The notes: generated by a model not told the origin, from the letters alone. DNA of 64,000 nucleotides from Laceyella putida (GCF_042665195.1 NZ_JBHTBW010000006.1:248001-312000), one strand, 5' to 3'. Shown: positions 1 to 9,558, counted from the stretch's first letter. Numbers and translations are program-made.

Positions 1-958
1 CCACGTGGATTCGGTAATAGAGGTCGCGCCGCAACCGCCCCTCCCTGATGCTGAGGAGCGGATCTTCATTTGTCGCCACCATCACCCGCACATCAAACGA
101 CCGCAGCTCCGTGCCGCCCACCCGGCGCACCTGCCCATCCTCCAACACGCGCAACAGCTTCGCTTGCAGATCGATCGGCATGGCATGGATTTCATCCAAA
201 AACAGGGTGCCCCCATCCGCCAACTCAACCAGTCCCGGGCGGTCTTCTGCTCCGGTGAAAGCGCCGCGCGCCGTGCCAAACAGGATGCCCTCCAACAATG
301 AAGCGGGAATCGCCGCGCAGTTTTGGACAATGAACGGTTGACTCTTACGCGCCGAGTCGCGGTGGATCGCCTGCACAAACAACTCCTTGCCCGTCCCCGT
401 CTCCCCGATCACCAACACGGGGGAATGGGTGCGCGCGGCACGCTTGGCCCGCTCAATCTCCCGCAACATGGACCGGTTCTGCGTCACGATGTCATCAAAG
501 GAGTAAAAGCGTTGCGCTTCCTGCCCACGTTGCCCGCGCGGATGTCGTATCCGTTCTTGCAGGTGGAGCACTTGATCCGACAGTTCTTTCATGCGCGTCA
601 GATCCTTGGATATCTCCGCCGCCCCGACCACCCGCCCTTGCTGGGACCGCAACGGAATCGTGCGGTTGATCGTTGTCACCCGCTTGCCGTTGCGATTCAT
701 AAACGTTTGTTCCCGCTCTTCCAGCGGCTTGCCTGTCTCCAGCACACTCAATAAGGTGCTGCTCTTTTGCGTCAAGGACGGAAACGCCTCCAACACATGC
801 ATGCCGATCACTTCTTCCACATTCATCCCATCCAGCTGCGATGCGACTCTATTGTAATAAATGGTCATGCCCTCAGCGTTGACGATATGAATCCCTTCAT
901 CCAAGCACTCCAGAAACTCTACGATCATGTCTTGCTTCATCCCAGGAGTAATCAACAA
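1..958 (-). CDS. RocR-like sigma-54-dependent activator (3' end off window)
   Basis: Enhancer-binding activator of sigma-54 RNA polymerase; the C-terminal part lies beyond the left edge. An N-terminal PAS-like sensor region (roughly residues 5-115) is followed by an AAA+ domain with Walker A GETGTGKE, the sigma-54 contact loop GAFTGA, Walker B (GGTLFLDEI) and the arginine-finger region (RRDLYYR). The arrangement and wording closely resemble Bacillus RocR, which controls arginine and ornithine catabolism, but the effector and targets here are inferred. The start is taken as TTG at 958 because AAGGAG lies 9 nt upstream; an in-frame ATG at 940 is the alternative. The helix-turn-helix is not visible because of truncation. 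Confidence 0.85.
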   Translation of the reverse strand, partial: MLITPGMKQDMIVEFLECLDEGIHIVNAEGMTIYYNRVASQLDGMNVEEVIGMHVLEAFPSLTQKSSTLLSVLETGKPLEEREQTFMNRNGKRVTTINRTIPLRSQQGRVVGAAEISKDLTRMKELSDQVLHLQERIRHPRGQRGQEAQRFYSFDDIVTQNRSMLREIERAKRAARTHSPVLVIGETGTGKELFVQAIHRDSARKSQPFIVQNCAAIPASLLEGILFGTARGAFTGAEDRPGLVELADGGTLFLDEIHAMPIDLQAKLLRVLEDGQVRRVGGTELRSFDVRVMVATNEDPLLSIREGRLRRDLYYRIHV

Positions 959-1090
959 GTGAGACAACTCCTTTCTTTATCATCTATCCGAGCTGCCGAA
1001 AATTGATCAATCCATGACAAGAATTCATCCATATCCCTTCCATTTTAACGAAAGATTCTGTTATTTGTCCAGAAAACCCCCGTGTCCTTA

Positions 1091-1126
1091 AAAAAAGAAA
1101 AGATGCCTCACTTCTCGGCATCTTTT
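1091..1126 (-). terminator. Intrinsic terminator overlapping the kinase gene's 3' end
   Basis: Perfect 10-bp stem (AAAAGATGCC with GGCATCTTTT) followed on the minus strand by a T run. The kinase stop codon TGA (1110-1108) sits in the loop, so the last sense codons form one stem arm. Confidence 0.8.
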
Positions 1127-2577
1127 CGCATAAATTCGGGGAGTTCCCCTTTTAATTGCAACAAAGCTTCCGCCGCGCCGACGCGCCTTGACTCCCCGTT
1201 CACCTTCTTGGAGCGGTAGACCTCGATTTTCACAATCCCATTCTTCGTTGTTTGCAACATGCTTTTTGGGAATTTCACAGTGAAATTCGTATCCGTCCAC
1301 TGCTGGTCGGCTTCTTTCTTAAAATGGACGTATCTCCCCATAAACAATGGACGTGAACTGATTTGGTCCACCACGTAAATCGTATAATGAAAACCACTGT
1401 CCAACTCATTATTCACTTTTAATGAAACATGATAATTCCCGTCTTTCCCCGACACTTTGATGTCGCGAAAATAAATGCTCTCCTTGCGTGACTCCTTGGG
1501 TATCTCTTTCCACCATTTGTAATTGCCTTCCGCATCATCGGCCGGGGCGGCGATGGCCTGTTGCGGGTTGCCCGACTGCCCCTTGGTCGAGGAAGGGGTT
1601 GAGGAGGATTCCCCCTCCAAATTGCCCAGCTGAAACCCAATAAACAACAACGACGCCGCCGCAATCCCCGCCACCGCCCACCAGCGCTTCTTCCAGTTGC
1701 GCGGGGCCCGCTCCGTCGGCTTGATTTCAAACGTTTCCACATACGCATCCACAGGTTGAAGCGAAGCCAGGACTTCCTCCAAGGCTTCCTGCATCTGCCG
1801 CGCCGTTTGGTAACGCTGCTCCGGATCTTTCGTCAGGGCTCTATGAACCACTTCGCACAATGCCGGTGGAATCTCTTTGTTGAACGTTAACGGGTCAGGC
1901 ACCGGATCGTGTATATGCTTTAACGCGATGGAGACCGAATTGCCTCCGTTAAACGGCACCCGCCCCGTCAGCATCTCATACAGGACCACGCCGACAGAGT
2001 AGAGGTCGGAGGCGGCGCTCACCTTTGCCCCTGACGCTTGTTCCGGCGAAAAATAATGCACCGATCCCATCACATACCCCGTCTGCGTGATGGCTGACAC
2101 CCGGGGGAAATAAGAGATGCCAAAATCGGTCACCTTATACTGGTTACCCGGCGCAACCAAGATATTGTGGGGCTTGATGTCGCGATGAATGATCCCTTTT
2201 TGATGGGCATGGTGCAATCCTTCACAAATCTGGATCGCAATTTCAATCGTCTCTTTCGGCTCGAACCGGCCACGTTTCTGGATCATGTCCATCAGGGACG
2301 GTCCTTTGACATACTCCATCACCATATAATATATCGAGTCCTCACGTCCCACATCGTACACATTGACGATATTGGCGTGTGACATGCTTGCCGCAGCTTT
2401 CGCTTCACGAATAAATCGGCGAACTGAATCTTGATCATGACTGAAAGAGCGATTCATCACTTTGATGGCCACATATCGGTCCAAAAGCAAATCTTTGCCC
2501 TTGTAGACGACGGCCATGCCCCCGCCACCGATGCGCCCCAGAACCTGGTACCTTCCAGCCAGTTTTGTTCCTTCCAT
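1108..2577 (-). CDS. Membrane Ser/Thr protein kinase (Hanks type) without PASTA repeats
   Basis: Eukaryotic-like Ser/Thr kinase of 489 residues. The cytoplasmic kinase domain (about 8-270) has a Gly-rich loop GGGGMAVV, the ATP lysine in VAIK (K39), catalytic HRDIKPHN (D133) and DFG (D151), with Thr/Ser-rich activation loop before the SPEQA segment. One membrane helix lies near residues 300-318. The outside part of about 170 residues begins with a Ser/Pro/Gly linker and then a compact, probably beta-rich domain. Bacillus PrkC carries PASTA repeats there; none are visible here, so the ligand is unknown. The start ATG at 2577 has AAGGAG 10 nt upstream; upstream in-frame ATGs lack a good site. 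Confidence 0.9.
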   Translation of the reverse strand: MEGTKLAGRYQVLGRIGGGGMAVVYKGKDLLLDRYVAIKVMNRSFSHDQDSVRRFIREAKAAASMSHANIVNVYDVGREDSIYYMVMEYVKGPSLMDMIQKRGRFEPKETIEIAIQICEGLHHAHQKGIIHRDIKPHNILVAPGNQYKVTDFGISYFPRVSAITQTGYVMGSVHYFSPEQASGAKVSAASDLYSVGVVLYEMLTGRVPFNGGNSVSIALKHIHDPVPDPLTFNKEIPPALCEVVHRALTKDPEQRYQTARQMQEALEEVLASLQPVDAYVETFEIKPTERAPRNWKKRWWAVAGIAAASLLFIGFQLGNLEGESSSTPSSTKGQSGNPQQAIAAPADDAEGNYKWWKEIPKESRKESIYFRDIKVSGKDGNYHVSLKVNNELDSGFHYTIYVVDQISSRPLFMGRYVHFKKEADQQWTDTNFTVKFPKSMLQTTKNGIVKIEVYRSKKVNGESRRVGAAEALLQLKGELPEFMRKDAEK

Positions 2578-2813
2578 CGGATTCATTCTCCTTATATCCA
2601 TTACGTTCAAGTCATCAACTTAACCGGGTCTATTTTTGGTTAGTTGCTCCTATGGGTGTTCCCATCTACTAACAAACTTTCCTGCACTTCTATTATCAAT
2701 CTAGATTCCCCTGATGGATGTTACATTTTTTTAAACAATTCGCCAATCTTTACTAATGGACTCGGGAAATAGATATTAAAACACAGCAAAGGAAAACCAT
2801 CAAGGCGCAAAGA

Positions 2814-2848
2814 AACCCAACCCTGCAGTATGGCAAAGGTTGGGTTTC
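2814..2848 (-). terminator. Terminator after argS
   Basis: Inverted repeat AAACCCAACC / GGTTGGGTTT with a 15-nt loop, just beyond the argS stop codon. The minus-strand side ends in a T-rich stretch. Confidence 0.65.
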
Positions 2849-2864
2849 CGTTTATTTGATACAG

Positions 2865-4535
2865 TTACATCCGCTCCGGCGCCGACACGCCGATCAAGGC
2901 CAAGCCATTTTGCAACACTTGGCGCACTCCGGCAAACAGGGCCAATCGCGCTTGGGAGAGGGCCGCATCATCGGTGATGACGCGATGGGCGTTGTAATAG
3001 CTGTGGAACTGGGTCGCCAAATCATACAGATAGCGGACAATCCGGTGTGGCGCCAGTTGTTCCGCACTCGCAACCACTTCTTCCGCAAACTCACCCAGCT
3101 TTTGCAAGAGATCCAATTCCTGCTCCAAGGTGAGACGCGCCAAATGGGCCTCCCCCCACGAGGGCTGAATGCCTTTCTCCTCGGCCTGACGGAAGACGCT
3201 GGCGATGCGGGCCGACGCATACTGCACGTAGTAAACGGGGTTTTCGTTGGACTGGGACACAGCCAAGTCCATGTCAAAATCCAGATGCGCATCCGGGCTT
3301 CTCATGACGAAGAAATAACGCGCCGCATCCACCCCCACTTCACCCATCAATTCTTCCATGGTCACGGCTTTGCCGGTCCGCTTCGACATCTTGACCAATT
3401 CGCCGCCTTGGTACAGCTTCACCATCTGGGTGACAACCACTTCCAACTTATCGGCATCGTATCCAAGCGCGCTCAGCGCCGCTTTCATCCGGGGAATGTA
3501 ACCATGGTGGTCGGCGCCCCAGATGTTGATCAACCGGTCATGGCCACGGTGCAACTTGTCGCGATGGTAGGCGATGTCCGGTGTCAGATAAGTAAATGAC
3601 CCATCCTGTTTGATCAACACGCGGTCTTTGTCGTCGCCAAAAGCCGTCGATCGCAACCATAACGCTCCATCCTGTTCATAGGTGTATCCTTTTTCCTTCA
3701 GTTCGGCGATCGTTTGCTCAATCGCATCCGATTGATACAAGGACAACTCGCTGAACCAGACATCAAATTTCACCCGATACTTTTCCAAATCGGCTTTGAT
3801 CTTGGCCAATAACTTCTGTTTGCCCACTTCTTTCACATAGGCCAACCGTTCTTCCCGCTCCAGGCCCAAGAGGCGTTCCCCTTCTTCTTGAACCAATTCC
3901 CGCGCGATATCGACGATCTCCTGCCCTCGATAACCGTCTTCCGGGAAGGCGACTTCTTGGCCCAACGCTTCCAGATAGCGCGCCTCAAGCGACAACGCCA
4001 ACATGTTCATCTGGTTTCCTGCGTCATTGATATAATATTCGCGGGTCACGGCATAGCCCGCCGCTTCCAGAATATTGCACAGGGCATCACCCACCGCGGA
4101 GCCGCGGGCATGTCCCAAGTGCAGATGGCCGGTGGGGTTAGCGCTGCAAAACTCCACATTCACCTTTTCCCCTTGGCCCGCATTGGAACGGCCATAAGCG
4201 GTCCCGCTCTGTCGGATCTCTTTCAACACGTTCACCAAGAAGGACCGATCCATAAAGAAATTGATGAAGCCGGGGCCGGCAATTTGCACTTCTAGAATGT
4301 TGCCGGCGCTTCGGTTCAGCTCCGCCACGATTTGCGCGGCGATCTCGCGCGGATTCTTGCGGGCGATGCGCGTCAACTGCATCGCGATATTGGTGGCAAA
4401 ATCACCGTGCGCCTTTTCCCGTGGCACTTCCAACACCACTTCCGGCACGCTCTCTTCCGGCACCAGCCCGGTGCGGATGACAGCTTGTCTGATTTCTTGC
4501 TTCAACGCTTCCTTCATCTGTTCAAGCGGATTCAT
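2865..4535 (-). CDS. argS: Arginyl-tRNA synthetase
   Basis: Class I aminoacyl-tRNA synthetase that charges tRNA-Arg in the cytoplasm. The 556 residues are the usual length. Visible are the N-terminal tRNA-binding domain (about 1-110), the HIGH-type signature in NPTGHLHLGHARG (near residue 130), the KMSKR signature (VKMSKRTGKAV) and the C-terminal helical anticodon-binding (DALR) domain ending in GVSAPERM. ATG at 4535 has GGAGG about 9 nt upstream. It follows ywiB with a 1-nt gap, so the two are probably translated from one mRNA; the same pairing is known in Bacillus. Confidence 0.98.
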   Translation of the reverse strand: MNPLEQMKEALKQEIRQAVIRTGLVPEESVPEVVLEVPREKAHGDFATNIAMQLTRIARKNPREIAAQIVAELNRSAGNILEVQIAGPGFINFFMDRSFLVNVLKEIRQSGTAYGRSNAGQGEKVNVEFCSANPTGHLHLGHARGSAVGDALCNILEAAGYAVTREYYINDAGNQMNMLALSLEARYLEALGQEVAFPEDGYRGQEIVDIARELVQEEGERLLGLEREERLAYVKEVGKQKLLAKIKADLEKYRVKFDVWFSELSLYQSDAIEQTIAELKEKGYTYEQDGALWLRSTAFGDDKDRVLIKQDGSFTYLTPDIAYHRDKLHRGHDRLINIWGADHHGYIPRMKAALSALGYDADKLEVVVTQMVKLYQGGELVKMSKRTGKAVTMEELMGEVGVDAARYFFVMRSPDAHLDFDMDLAVSQSNENPVYYVQYASARIASVFRQAEEKGIQPSWGEAHLARLTLEQELDLLQKLGEFAEEVVASAEQLAPHRIVRYLYDLATQFHSYYNAHRVITDDAALSQARLALFAGVRQVLQNGLALIGVSAPERM

Positions 4536-4536
4536 C

Positions 4537-4962
4537 TCACTTTTCCTCCATCCACTTCAAACTCAATTGATATTTACCCAAATCCTGGCTACCCATCGAC
4601 AACATAAATGAAAACTGGATCTCTCCTTCCGCCTCTTCAAGTCGACGCTGATAGGAGAGGGTGGTTACTTCCATTTCGGTCTTGCCCGCTGGGGTATGTA
4701 CAATACTCTCCACCTTTTTGCCTGGACAATACGTTTGCCTATACGATACGGGTCCTTGCCGTGAAATGGTGATTTGGCCTTCGAACGATCGAACAGAAGT
4801 AAACACTTCTTCCGGCGTTCCCTCATACTCCTTGTATTTGAGTGACCATTCCCCATTCTCTTTGGCCTCGAACCGACCCGTCAAGGCTTGTTCAATCACT
4901 TCTGGCTCTTGACCCACCTCATGCTGTATCACCGATCGAATATGGATTTTCACCGGGATCAA
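4537..4962 (-). CDS. ywiB: DUF1934 beta-barrel protein (YwiB family)
   Basis: Small 141-residue protein of the DUF1934/YwiB family, expected to form a calycin-like beta-barrel; biochemical function unknown. The sequence alternates short charged and hydrophobic strands and has no signal peptide or membrane helix. The start is TTG at 4962, supported by GGGAGG 9 nt upstream. Its stop lies 1 nt before the argS start, indicating co-transcription, and the conserved ywiB-argS pair is the main support for the name. Confidence 0.85.
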   Translation of the reverse strand: MIPVKIHIRSVIQHEVGQEPEVIEQALTGRFEAKENGEWSLKYKEYEGTPEEVFTSVRSFEGQITISRQGPVSYRQTYCPGKKVESIVHTPAGKTEMEVTTLSYQRRLEEAEGEIQFSFMLSMGSQDLGKYQLSLKWMEEK

Positions 4963-5032
4963 CAGTGCCCGCCTCCCCCATTTTTCTAATACCTGTATCT
5001 TAACACTGGTTGGGACTCATTTACCAGCCGAA

Positions 5033-5068
5033 TAAAAAAGCTTCCCTGCCCATCGTGGGAGGGAAGAA
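5033..5068 (-). terminator. Terminator after speB
   Basis: Strong GC-rich stem (CTTCCCTcCCAC / GTGGGcAGGGAAG on the minus strand) followed by a run of six T residues, about 20 nt past the speB stop. Confidence 0.85.
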
Positions 5069-5087
5069 AGCCCGTTGCTATCCACAT

Positions 5088-5960
5088 TTATTTGATGAAC
5101 CCGAGCAGCATTTCCCGAATCAACTTCGCCGCCACCACCGGGGTCTGTTCGCTGTGATCATATACAGGCGCAACCTCAACCAGGTCCGCACCGACCACCT
5201 TCACATCCGAACGGGCGATGGCGTGGATCGCCGCCAGCATTTCCCTTGAAGTGATTCCGCCCGGTTCAGGTGTACCGGTGCCCGGCGCATGGGCGGGATC
5301 GAGGGCATCAATATCGATCGTCACATAGACGGGGCGACCGGCCAACGCCGGCAAACACTCTTGTAAGGGCTCTATCACATCAAAAGGATAAAAATGAATA
5401 CCCGCTTCTTTCACATAGGCCACTTCATCCTTGGTCATGGATCGGATTCCAAACTGGTACACGTTTTGCCCACCGATCAGTTCGGCGATTTTGCGCAGGG
5501 GGGTGGAATGGGAATAAGGCTCCCCTTCATAATCGGTGCGCAGATCGGCATGGGCATCGATATGAATCACAGCCAAATCGGGATAATCCTTGTACACTTC
5601 TTGCACGACAGGCCACGTGACCAAGTGCTCGCCGCCCATCCCGATCGGCATCTTCTTCTTATCCAACACTTGACGCACGAATTCCCCGATTTGCCGCAGG
5701 CTTTTCTCCGGGTTCCCGAAGGCCAAGGGAATATCCCCGGCGTCATAATAAGTGATTTCAGTCAGTTCGCGTTGCAAATAGTGGCTATATTCTTCATGGA
5801 CCAAGGATGACTCCCGAATCCGGGCCGGACCAAACCGGGAACCCGGCCGAAAGCTGACCGTCCAGTCCATGGGCATGCCATACAACACCGCTTGGGATTG
5901 TTCCAAGTCATCGCTGGCTCCGATAAAGACATTGCCGGAGTACTTCTCATCAAAGCGCAT
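5088..5960 (-). CDS. speB: Agmatinase (agmatine ureohydrolase)
   Basis: Hydrolyses agmatine to putrescine and urea, supplying putrescine to the neighbouring spermidine synthase. The 290 residues belong to the arginase/agmatinase fold and keep the two-manganese ligands: GGEH (near 120), DAHAD (near 144) and DIDALDP (near 223). ATG at 5960 is preceded by GGGGGAG located inside the end of speE; the gap between genes is 3 nt. The speE-speB order next to pbpG matches Bacillus subtilis (ywhF-ywhG-ywhE). Specificity for agmatine rather than another guanidino compound is inferred from context. Confidence 0.93.
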   Translation of the reverse strand: MRFDEKYSGNVFIGASDDLEQSQAVLYGMPMDWTVSFRPGSRFGPARIRESSLVHEEYSHYLQRELTEITYYDAGDIPLAFGNPEKSLRQIGEFVRQVLDKKKMPIGMGGEHLVTWPVVQEVYKDYPDLAVIHIDAHADLRTDYEGEPYSHSTPLRKIAELIGGQNVYQFGIRSMTKDEVAYVKEAGIHFYPFDVIEPLQECLPALAGRPVYVTIDIDALDPAHAPGTGTPEPGGITSREMLAAIHAIARSDVKVVGADLVEVAPVYDHSEQTPVVAAKLIREMLLGFIK

Positions 5961-5963
5961 GGA

Positions 5964-6818
5964 TTACTCCCCCTCTGTCTGCAACAGTTCCAATACGAAT
6001 TGCGGCAAGGAGAACAGCGCTTTATGCAGTTCCGGACGATAGTAACGGGTATCGAAGGCATGCAGTTTAGACTCATCGACATGCAGCGGGTCATACTTCT
6101 TCGAACCGATCGTGAAGCTCCACAGCCCGCTCGGATACGTAGGGATGCTGGCGGTATACAGACGCGTGATTGGGAACGTGCCCGAAATATCACGGAACAC
6201 CTGACGGATCAAATCCCGGTTAAACCAAGGGGATTCCGTCTGCGCGACCATGATGCCGTCTTCTTTCAGCGCTTCATAAATCTCTTCATAAAATGGTTTT
6301 TGGAACAGCCCCACCGCCGGTCCGACCGGTTCCGTCGAATCGACCAGGATCACATCATACTTGCCTTTGTTGTCACGCACATGCTGGATTCCATCGGCCA
6401 CTTGAATGTCCACGCGCGGATCATCCAATCCACCGGCAATCTTGGGGAAAAATTGTTTGGACGCTTCGATCACCTTGCCATCGATTTCAGCCAACACGGC
6501 TTGCTCCACACTAGGATAGCGAAGGATCTCGCGGATGGCGCCGCCGTCTCCCCCGCCGACAACAAGGACGTTTTTGGGGTTGGGATGGGTGTTCATCGCA
6601 ATGTGGGTGATCATCTCATGGTACACAAACTCGTCCCGATCGGTGGTCATGACCATGCCATCCAACACCAGCATGTTTCCAAACTCGGCGGTTTCAATCA
6701 CATCAAGCGTTTGAAATTCCGATCTATCGTGATGAAGAGTCTTATTGATCTTCGTCGTGATTCCATGATTTTTCGTTTGCTTCTCTGTATACCAGAGATC
6801 CATCTCTCTCATTTCCAT
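5964..6818 (-). CDS. speE: Spermidine synthase
   Basis: Aminopropyltransferase that makes spermidine from putrescine and decarboxylated S-adenosylmethionine. The 284 residues show the N-terminal beta-strand tetramer region, the nucleotide-binding GGGDGG loop (near residue 88), the acidic AEID strand end and the active-site DSTEPVGP segment (near 162). The start ATG at 6818 has GGAAGGAG with a 9-nt spacer. It is the first gene of a speE-speB pair and reads away from pbpG across a 190-nt divergent intergenic region. Confidence 0.96.
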   Translation of the reverse strand: MEMREMDLWYTEKQTKNHGITTKINKTLHHDRSEFQTLDVIETAEFGNMLVLDGMVMTTDRDEFVYHEMITHIAMNTHPNPKNVLVVGGGDGGAIREILRYPSVEQAVLAEIDGKVIEASKQFFPKIAGGLDDPRVDIQVADGIQHVRDNKGKYDVILVDSTEPVGPAVGLFQKPFYEEIYEALKEDGIMVAQTESPWFNRDLIRQVFRDISGTFPITRLYTASIPTYPSGLWSFTIGSKKYDPLHVDESKLHAFDTRYYRPELHKALFSLPQFVLELLQTEGE

Positions 6819-6857
6819 TCCTTATTACTCCTTCCTATGTACAACTCTAACTTACTA

Positions 6858-6886
6858 AGAATAATGCATGATCCACATAGTTACAA
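6858..6886 (-). promoter_or_regulatory. Candidate sigma-A promoter for speE-speB
   Basis: TTGTAA and TATTCT hexamers separated by 17 nt on the minus strand, about 40 nt before the speE start. This is a motif reading only. Confidence 0.45.
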
Positions 6887-7007
6887 TCATTTTCACAAAC
6901 CAGATAAACAACCTTTTTTCAGGTATATTCTTCCTGCGACCTCGGCATAATATTCTTGCCTTTATCGAAAAAAGCTGGAAGGAAATACCGAAAAAGGAGC
7001 TAGGATC

Positions 7008-9044
7008 ATGAGGGAACAGCCATCCTCAACCCAATACGAACCAATCAAAATCCATTTGATACTAAAAGGATTATCGTTCCTTTACAAATTAGCAAAGGGA
7101 CTGACATGGACTCTCGTGGTCGGAGCTCTCTTATCCGGTCTGATGCTCCTGTATCTGAAATCCCGCCCGCTCCCTGTTCCCAACTTTTTTGCCCCATCCA
7201 TGTTGTACGACGATCAGGGACAAGTATTTGGCCGCTTGGACGATGGAGAAGCACGGATTCCCGTGCGCTTGGCGGACTTGCCTCCTTCTTTGATCGCCGC
7301 CACCTTAGCGGCAGAAGATAAAGATTTTTACCGCCATCACGGTTTTTCAATCAAAGGCATTCTCCGGGCGGTCGCCGTGAATGTCAGAGAGGGGCAGATT
7401 GAGCAAGGCGCCAGCACGATCACACAACAGTTGGCGCGCAACCTGTACCTGACACATGACCGGACTTGGTCACGCAAGATCAAGGAAGCGCTTTTGACGG
7501 TTCAGTTGGAACTCCATTACACCAAAAACCAGATTTTGGAGCTTTATCTGAACCAGATTTATTATGGGCATGGCGCTTACGGTGTGGGACGCGCAGCCAA
7601 GCTTTATTTCAATAAAAAGGCCGAAGATCTCACCTTGGCCGAATCCGCCTTTTTGGCGGGCATCCCACGCGGACCTTCCCATTATTCCCCGTGGCACCAT
7701 CTTGATCGGGCCAGGAAAAGGCAACACCATATCCTCGACTTGATGGCGAAAAACGGCAAGATCACCTCAGCGGAAGCCCAGCAAGCCAAACAGAGCGCGC
7801 TCGCCCTTGCGCCGCAAACCAGACCTAAGCAACTGAAGGCCAACTACTTCCGCGATTATGTCATTTCCACCCTGGTTAACCGTTATGGATTGGATGAGGC
7901 CATGGTGCGACGGGGCGGATTAAAAATCTATACCACTCTCAACACCAGCATGCAACGGGCGGCGGAACAAGCGGTGAAGCAGTATACAGGGCCCACGCCG
8001 GAATTGCAGGGCGCCTTGATCTCCGTTGATCCTCGGACAGGCTCCATCAAAGCGATGGTGGGTGGCAAGGATTATCTCACTTCACAATACAATCGTGTGT
8101 TTGCCAAGCGCCAACCGGGCTCTTCATTCAAACCCTTTCTGTATCTCAGCGCACTGCAACACGGCTTCACACCGATTACGCGCATCGAGAGCAAGCCGAC
8201 CACCTTCGTCTATCAAGGGGGGACGTACAAACCCGCCAATTATCGTGACCAATACGCTTATCGCCCCATAACCATGCGAGAAGCCATCGCCCGTTCCGAC
8301 AACATCTATGCGGTCAGCACTTTGCTCGCGATCGGGATGGACCGGGAGATTTCCCTCGCTCATCAACTGGGCATCAAAAGCCCGCTCAAAGCGACCCCTT
8401 CGTTGGCCTTGGGCAGTTATACCGTCTCGCCTTATGAAATGGCGGAAGCTTATGCGACGATCGCCAGCGCTGGCGTCCGCCATCCCTTAGTGGGCATCAC
8501 CAAAGTGGTCGACCCGTTCAACCGCATTATCGTTCAGGAGCAGAACCAACCGCAGCGGGTTGCTTCTCCTGCTCACGCCTTTGTCTTGACCAAGCTGATG
8601 TCCAGCGTATTGGAACCTGGCGGCACGGGCTATCGGGTCCGTCAACAATTTACCCGCCCCGCCGCCGGGAAAACGGGAACCACCGATTGGGACGGCTGGA
8701 TTGCCGGTTATACGCCCGATTTGGTCACAATCACTTGGGTTGGTTACGATCAGGGGAAACGCCTTCCCCATCATCAAGCCAGGTTGTCCCAAACCATCTG
8801 GGCCCACTATATGAAAGAAGCAACCAAAGGCCAGCCAGTCAACGACTTCCCTGTTCCCGCCGGAGTGAAAGGCGTCTACATCGATGAGGAAACGGGCAAA
8901 TTGGCGACACCGCTTTGCGATCGAGTCCGGTTTGAATACTTCGTCAGCGGCACCGAACCGAAAGAAATCGCACCGCAACATCGGATGCCCGAGAAAGATC
9001 CGACACTCTGGGAACAGTTGGTCGATTGGTGGAGCCGGCTTTAA
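7008..9044 (+). CDS. pbpG: Class A penicillin-binding protein (PbpG/PBP1A type)
   Basis: Bifunctional murein polymerase at the outer membrane face: glycosyltransferase plus transpeptidase. The 678 residues contain one membrane helix (about 31-50), a GT51 domain with catalytic Glu in EDKDFY (E103) and the QGASTITQQ motif, and a transpeptidase domain with SxxK (S372-K375), SDN (430-432) and KTG (555-557). No long C-terminal extension is present. In B. subtilis pbpG is likewise beside speE-speB and has a role in spore peptidoglycan; the same role here is inferred from synteny. Confidence 0.92.
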   Translation: MREQPSSTQYEPIKIHLILKGLSFLYKLAKGLTWTLVVGALLSGLMLLYLKSRPLPVPNFFAPSMLYDDQGQVFGRLDDGEARIPVRLADLPPSLIAATLAAEDKDFYRHHGFSIKGILRAVAVNVREGQIEQGASTITQQLARNLYLTHDRTWSRKIKEALLTVQLELHYTKNQILELYLNQIYYGHGAYGVGRAAKLYFNKKAEDLTLAESAFLAGIPRGPSHYSPWHHLDRARKRQHHILDLMAKNGKITSAEAQQAKQSALALAPQTRPKQLKANYFRDYVISTLVNRYGLDEAMVRRGGLKIYTTLNTSMQRAAEQAVKQYTGPTPELQGALISVDPRTGSIKAMVGGKDYLTSQYNRVFAKRQPGSSFKPFLYLSALQHGFTPITRIESKPTTFVYQGGTYKPANYRDQYAYRPITMREAIARSDNIYAVSTLLAIGMDREISLAHQLGIKSPLKATPSLALGSYTVSPYEMAEAYATIASAGVRHPLVGITKVVDPFNRIIVQEQNQPQRVASPAHAFVLTKLMSSVLEPGGTGYRVRQQFTRPAAGKTGTTDWDGWIAGYTPDLVTITWVGYDQGKRLPHHQARLSQTIWAHYMKEATKGQPVNDFPVPAGVKGVYIDEETGKLATPLCDRVRFEYFVSGTEPKEIAPQHRMPEKDPTLWEQLVDWWSRL

Positions 9045-9064
9045 TCCACCTTCCGCTCCGCATT

Positions 9065-9108
9065 GGAAAACAGCCCCATGCCCTCAATCAAGGGACATGG
9101 GGTTGTTG
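9065..9108. terminator. Bidirectional terminator between pbpG and the 74-residue gene
   Basis: Long inverted repeat (CCCCATG / CATGGGG extended on both sides by near-complementary arms) between two convergent genes; the minus-strand side ends in TTTT. Confidence 0.65.
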
Positions 9109-9110
9109 CT

Positions 9111-9335
9111 CTAGCATTCGGTGCTGCCGCCGATTCGGCCTTCACCGTCGGCCAAAACACCATCATTCAGCAAGGTGATTTTGCCCGCCGCCGCCAGCTC
9201 CTTCATCACTTCATACATGCTTTCTCTTTTCTCTTCTGGAAGAGACCGAACATATGCATTGATTTCTTGTTCGGATACATTGGCACGGAAATGAGTGCCA
9301 CCATGCCGCGCAAAATGTTCTTGGATATTTGCCAT
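9111..9335 (-). CDS. Small hypothetical protein (74 aa)
   Basis: Unrecognised 74-residue soluble protein. It starts MANIQEHFARHGG, has a Glu/Lys-rich helical middle and ends GGSTEC with a terminal cysteine. ATG at 9335 has GGGAGG upstream with an 8-9-nt spacer, so this start is preferred over the longer reading beginning at 9452, which would run through the perfect palindrome at 9437-9468. It converges on pbpG and shares a terminator with it. No family is apparent; the Cys at the very end could bind metal or anchor a partner, but that is speculation. Confidence 0.6.
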   Translation of the reverse strand: MANIQEHFARHGGTHFRANVSEQEINAYVRSLPEEKRESMYEVMKELAAAGKITLLNDGVLADGEGRIGGSTEC

Positions 9336-9436
9336 CTTTACCGCCTCCCTATCGCTTAGCTTGCGCAAAAGAAGCGGAAATTTACCATTCCATTTGTCAA
9401 AATGCCATCCGATTGCGCCAGGCTCGCTTGCAAAAC

Positions 9437-9468
9437 AAAAAATGGCGGACAATTGTCCGCCATTTTTT
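9437..9468 (-). terminator. Perfect 32-bp palindrome, probable ywhD terminator
   Basis: AAAAAATGGCGGAC repeated in perfect inverted form around AATT, giving a T-run on either strand. It lies about 90 nt after the ywhD stop and about 100 nt before the 74-residue gene. Confidence 0.8.
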
Positions 9469-9558
9469 GTGTCCTAGCAAAAGATTCCGAAACCAATACT
9501 AAGTGTACTCCTGCCGGATTTAAGCGGCAAGAGTCATCGAAGTTTGTTCACATTTCGT

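Noticed and set aside
2856..3599. 247-codon frame opposite argS
   Set aside because: Lies wholly antisense to a certain gene and has shadow-frame composition.
9336..9452. 39-residue N-terminal extension of the 74-residue gene
   Set aside because: It would translate part of a perfect terminator palindrome, while the internal ATG has a strong ribosome-binding site.
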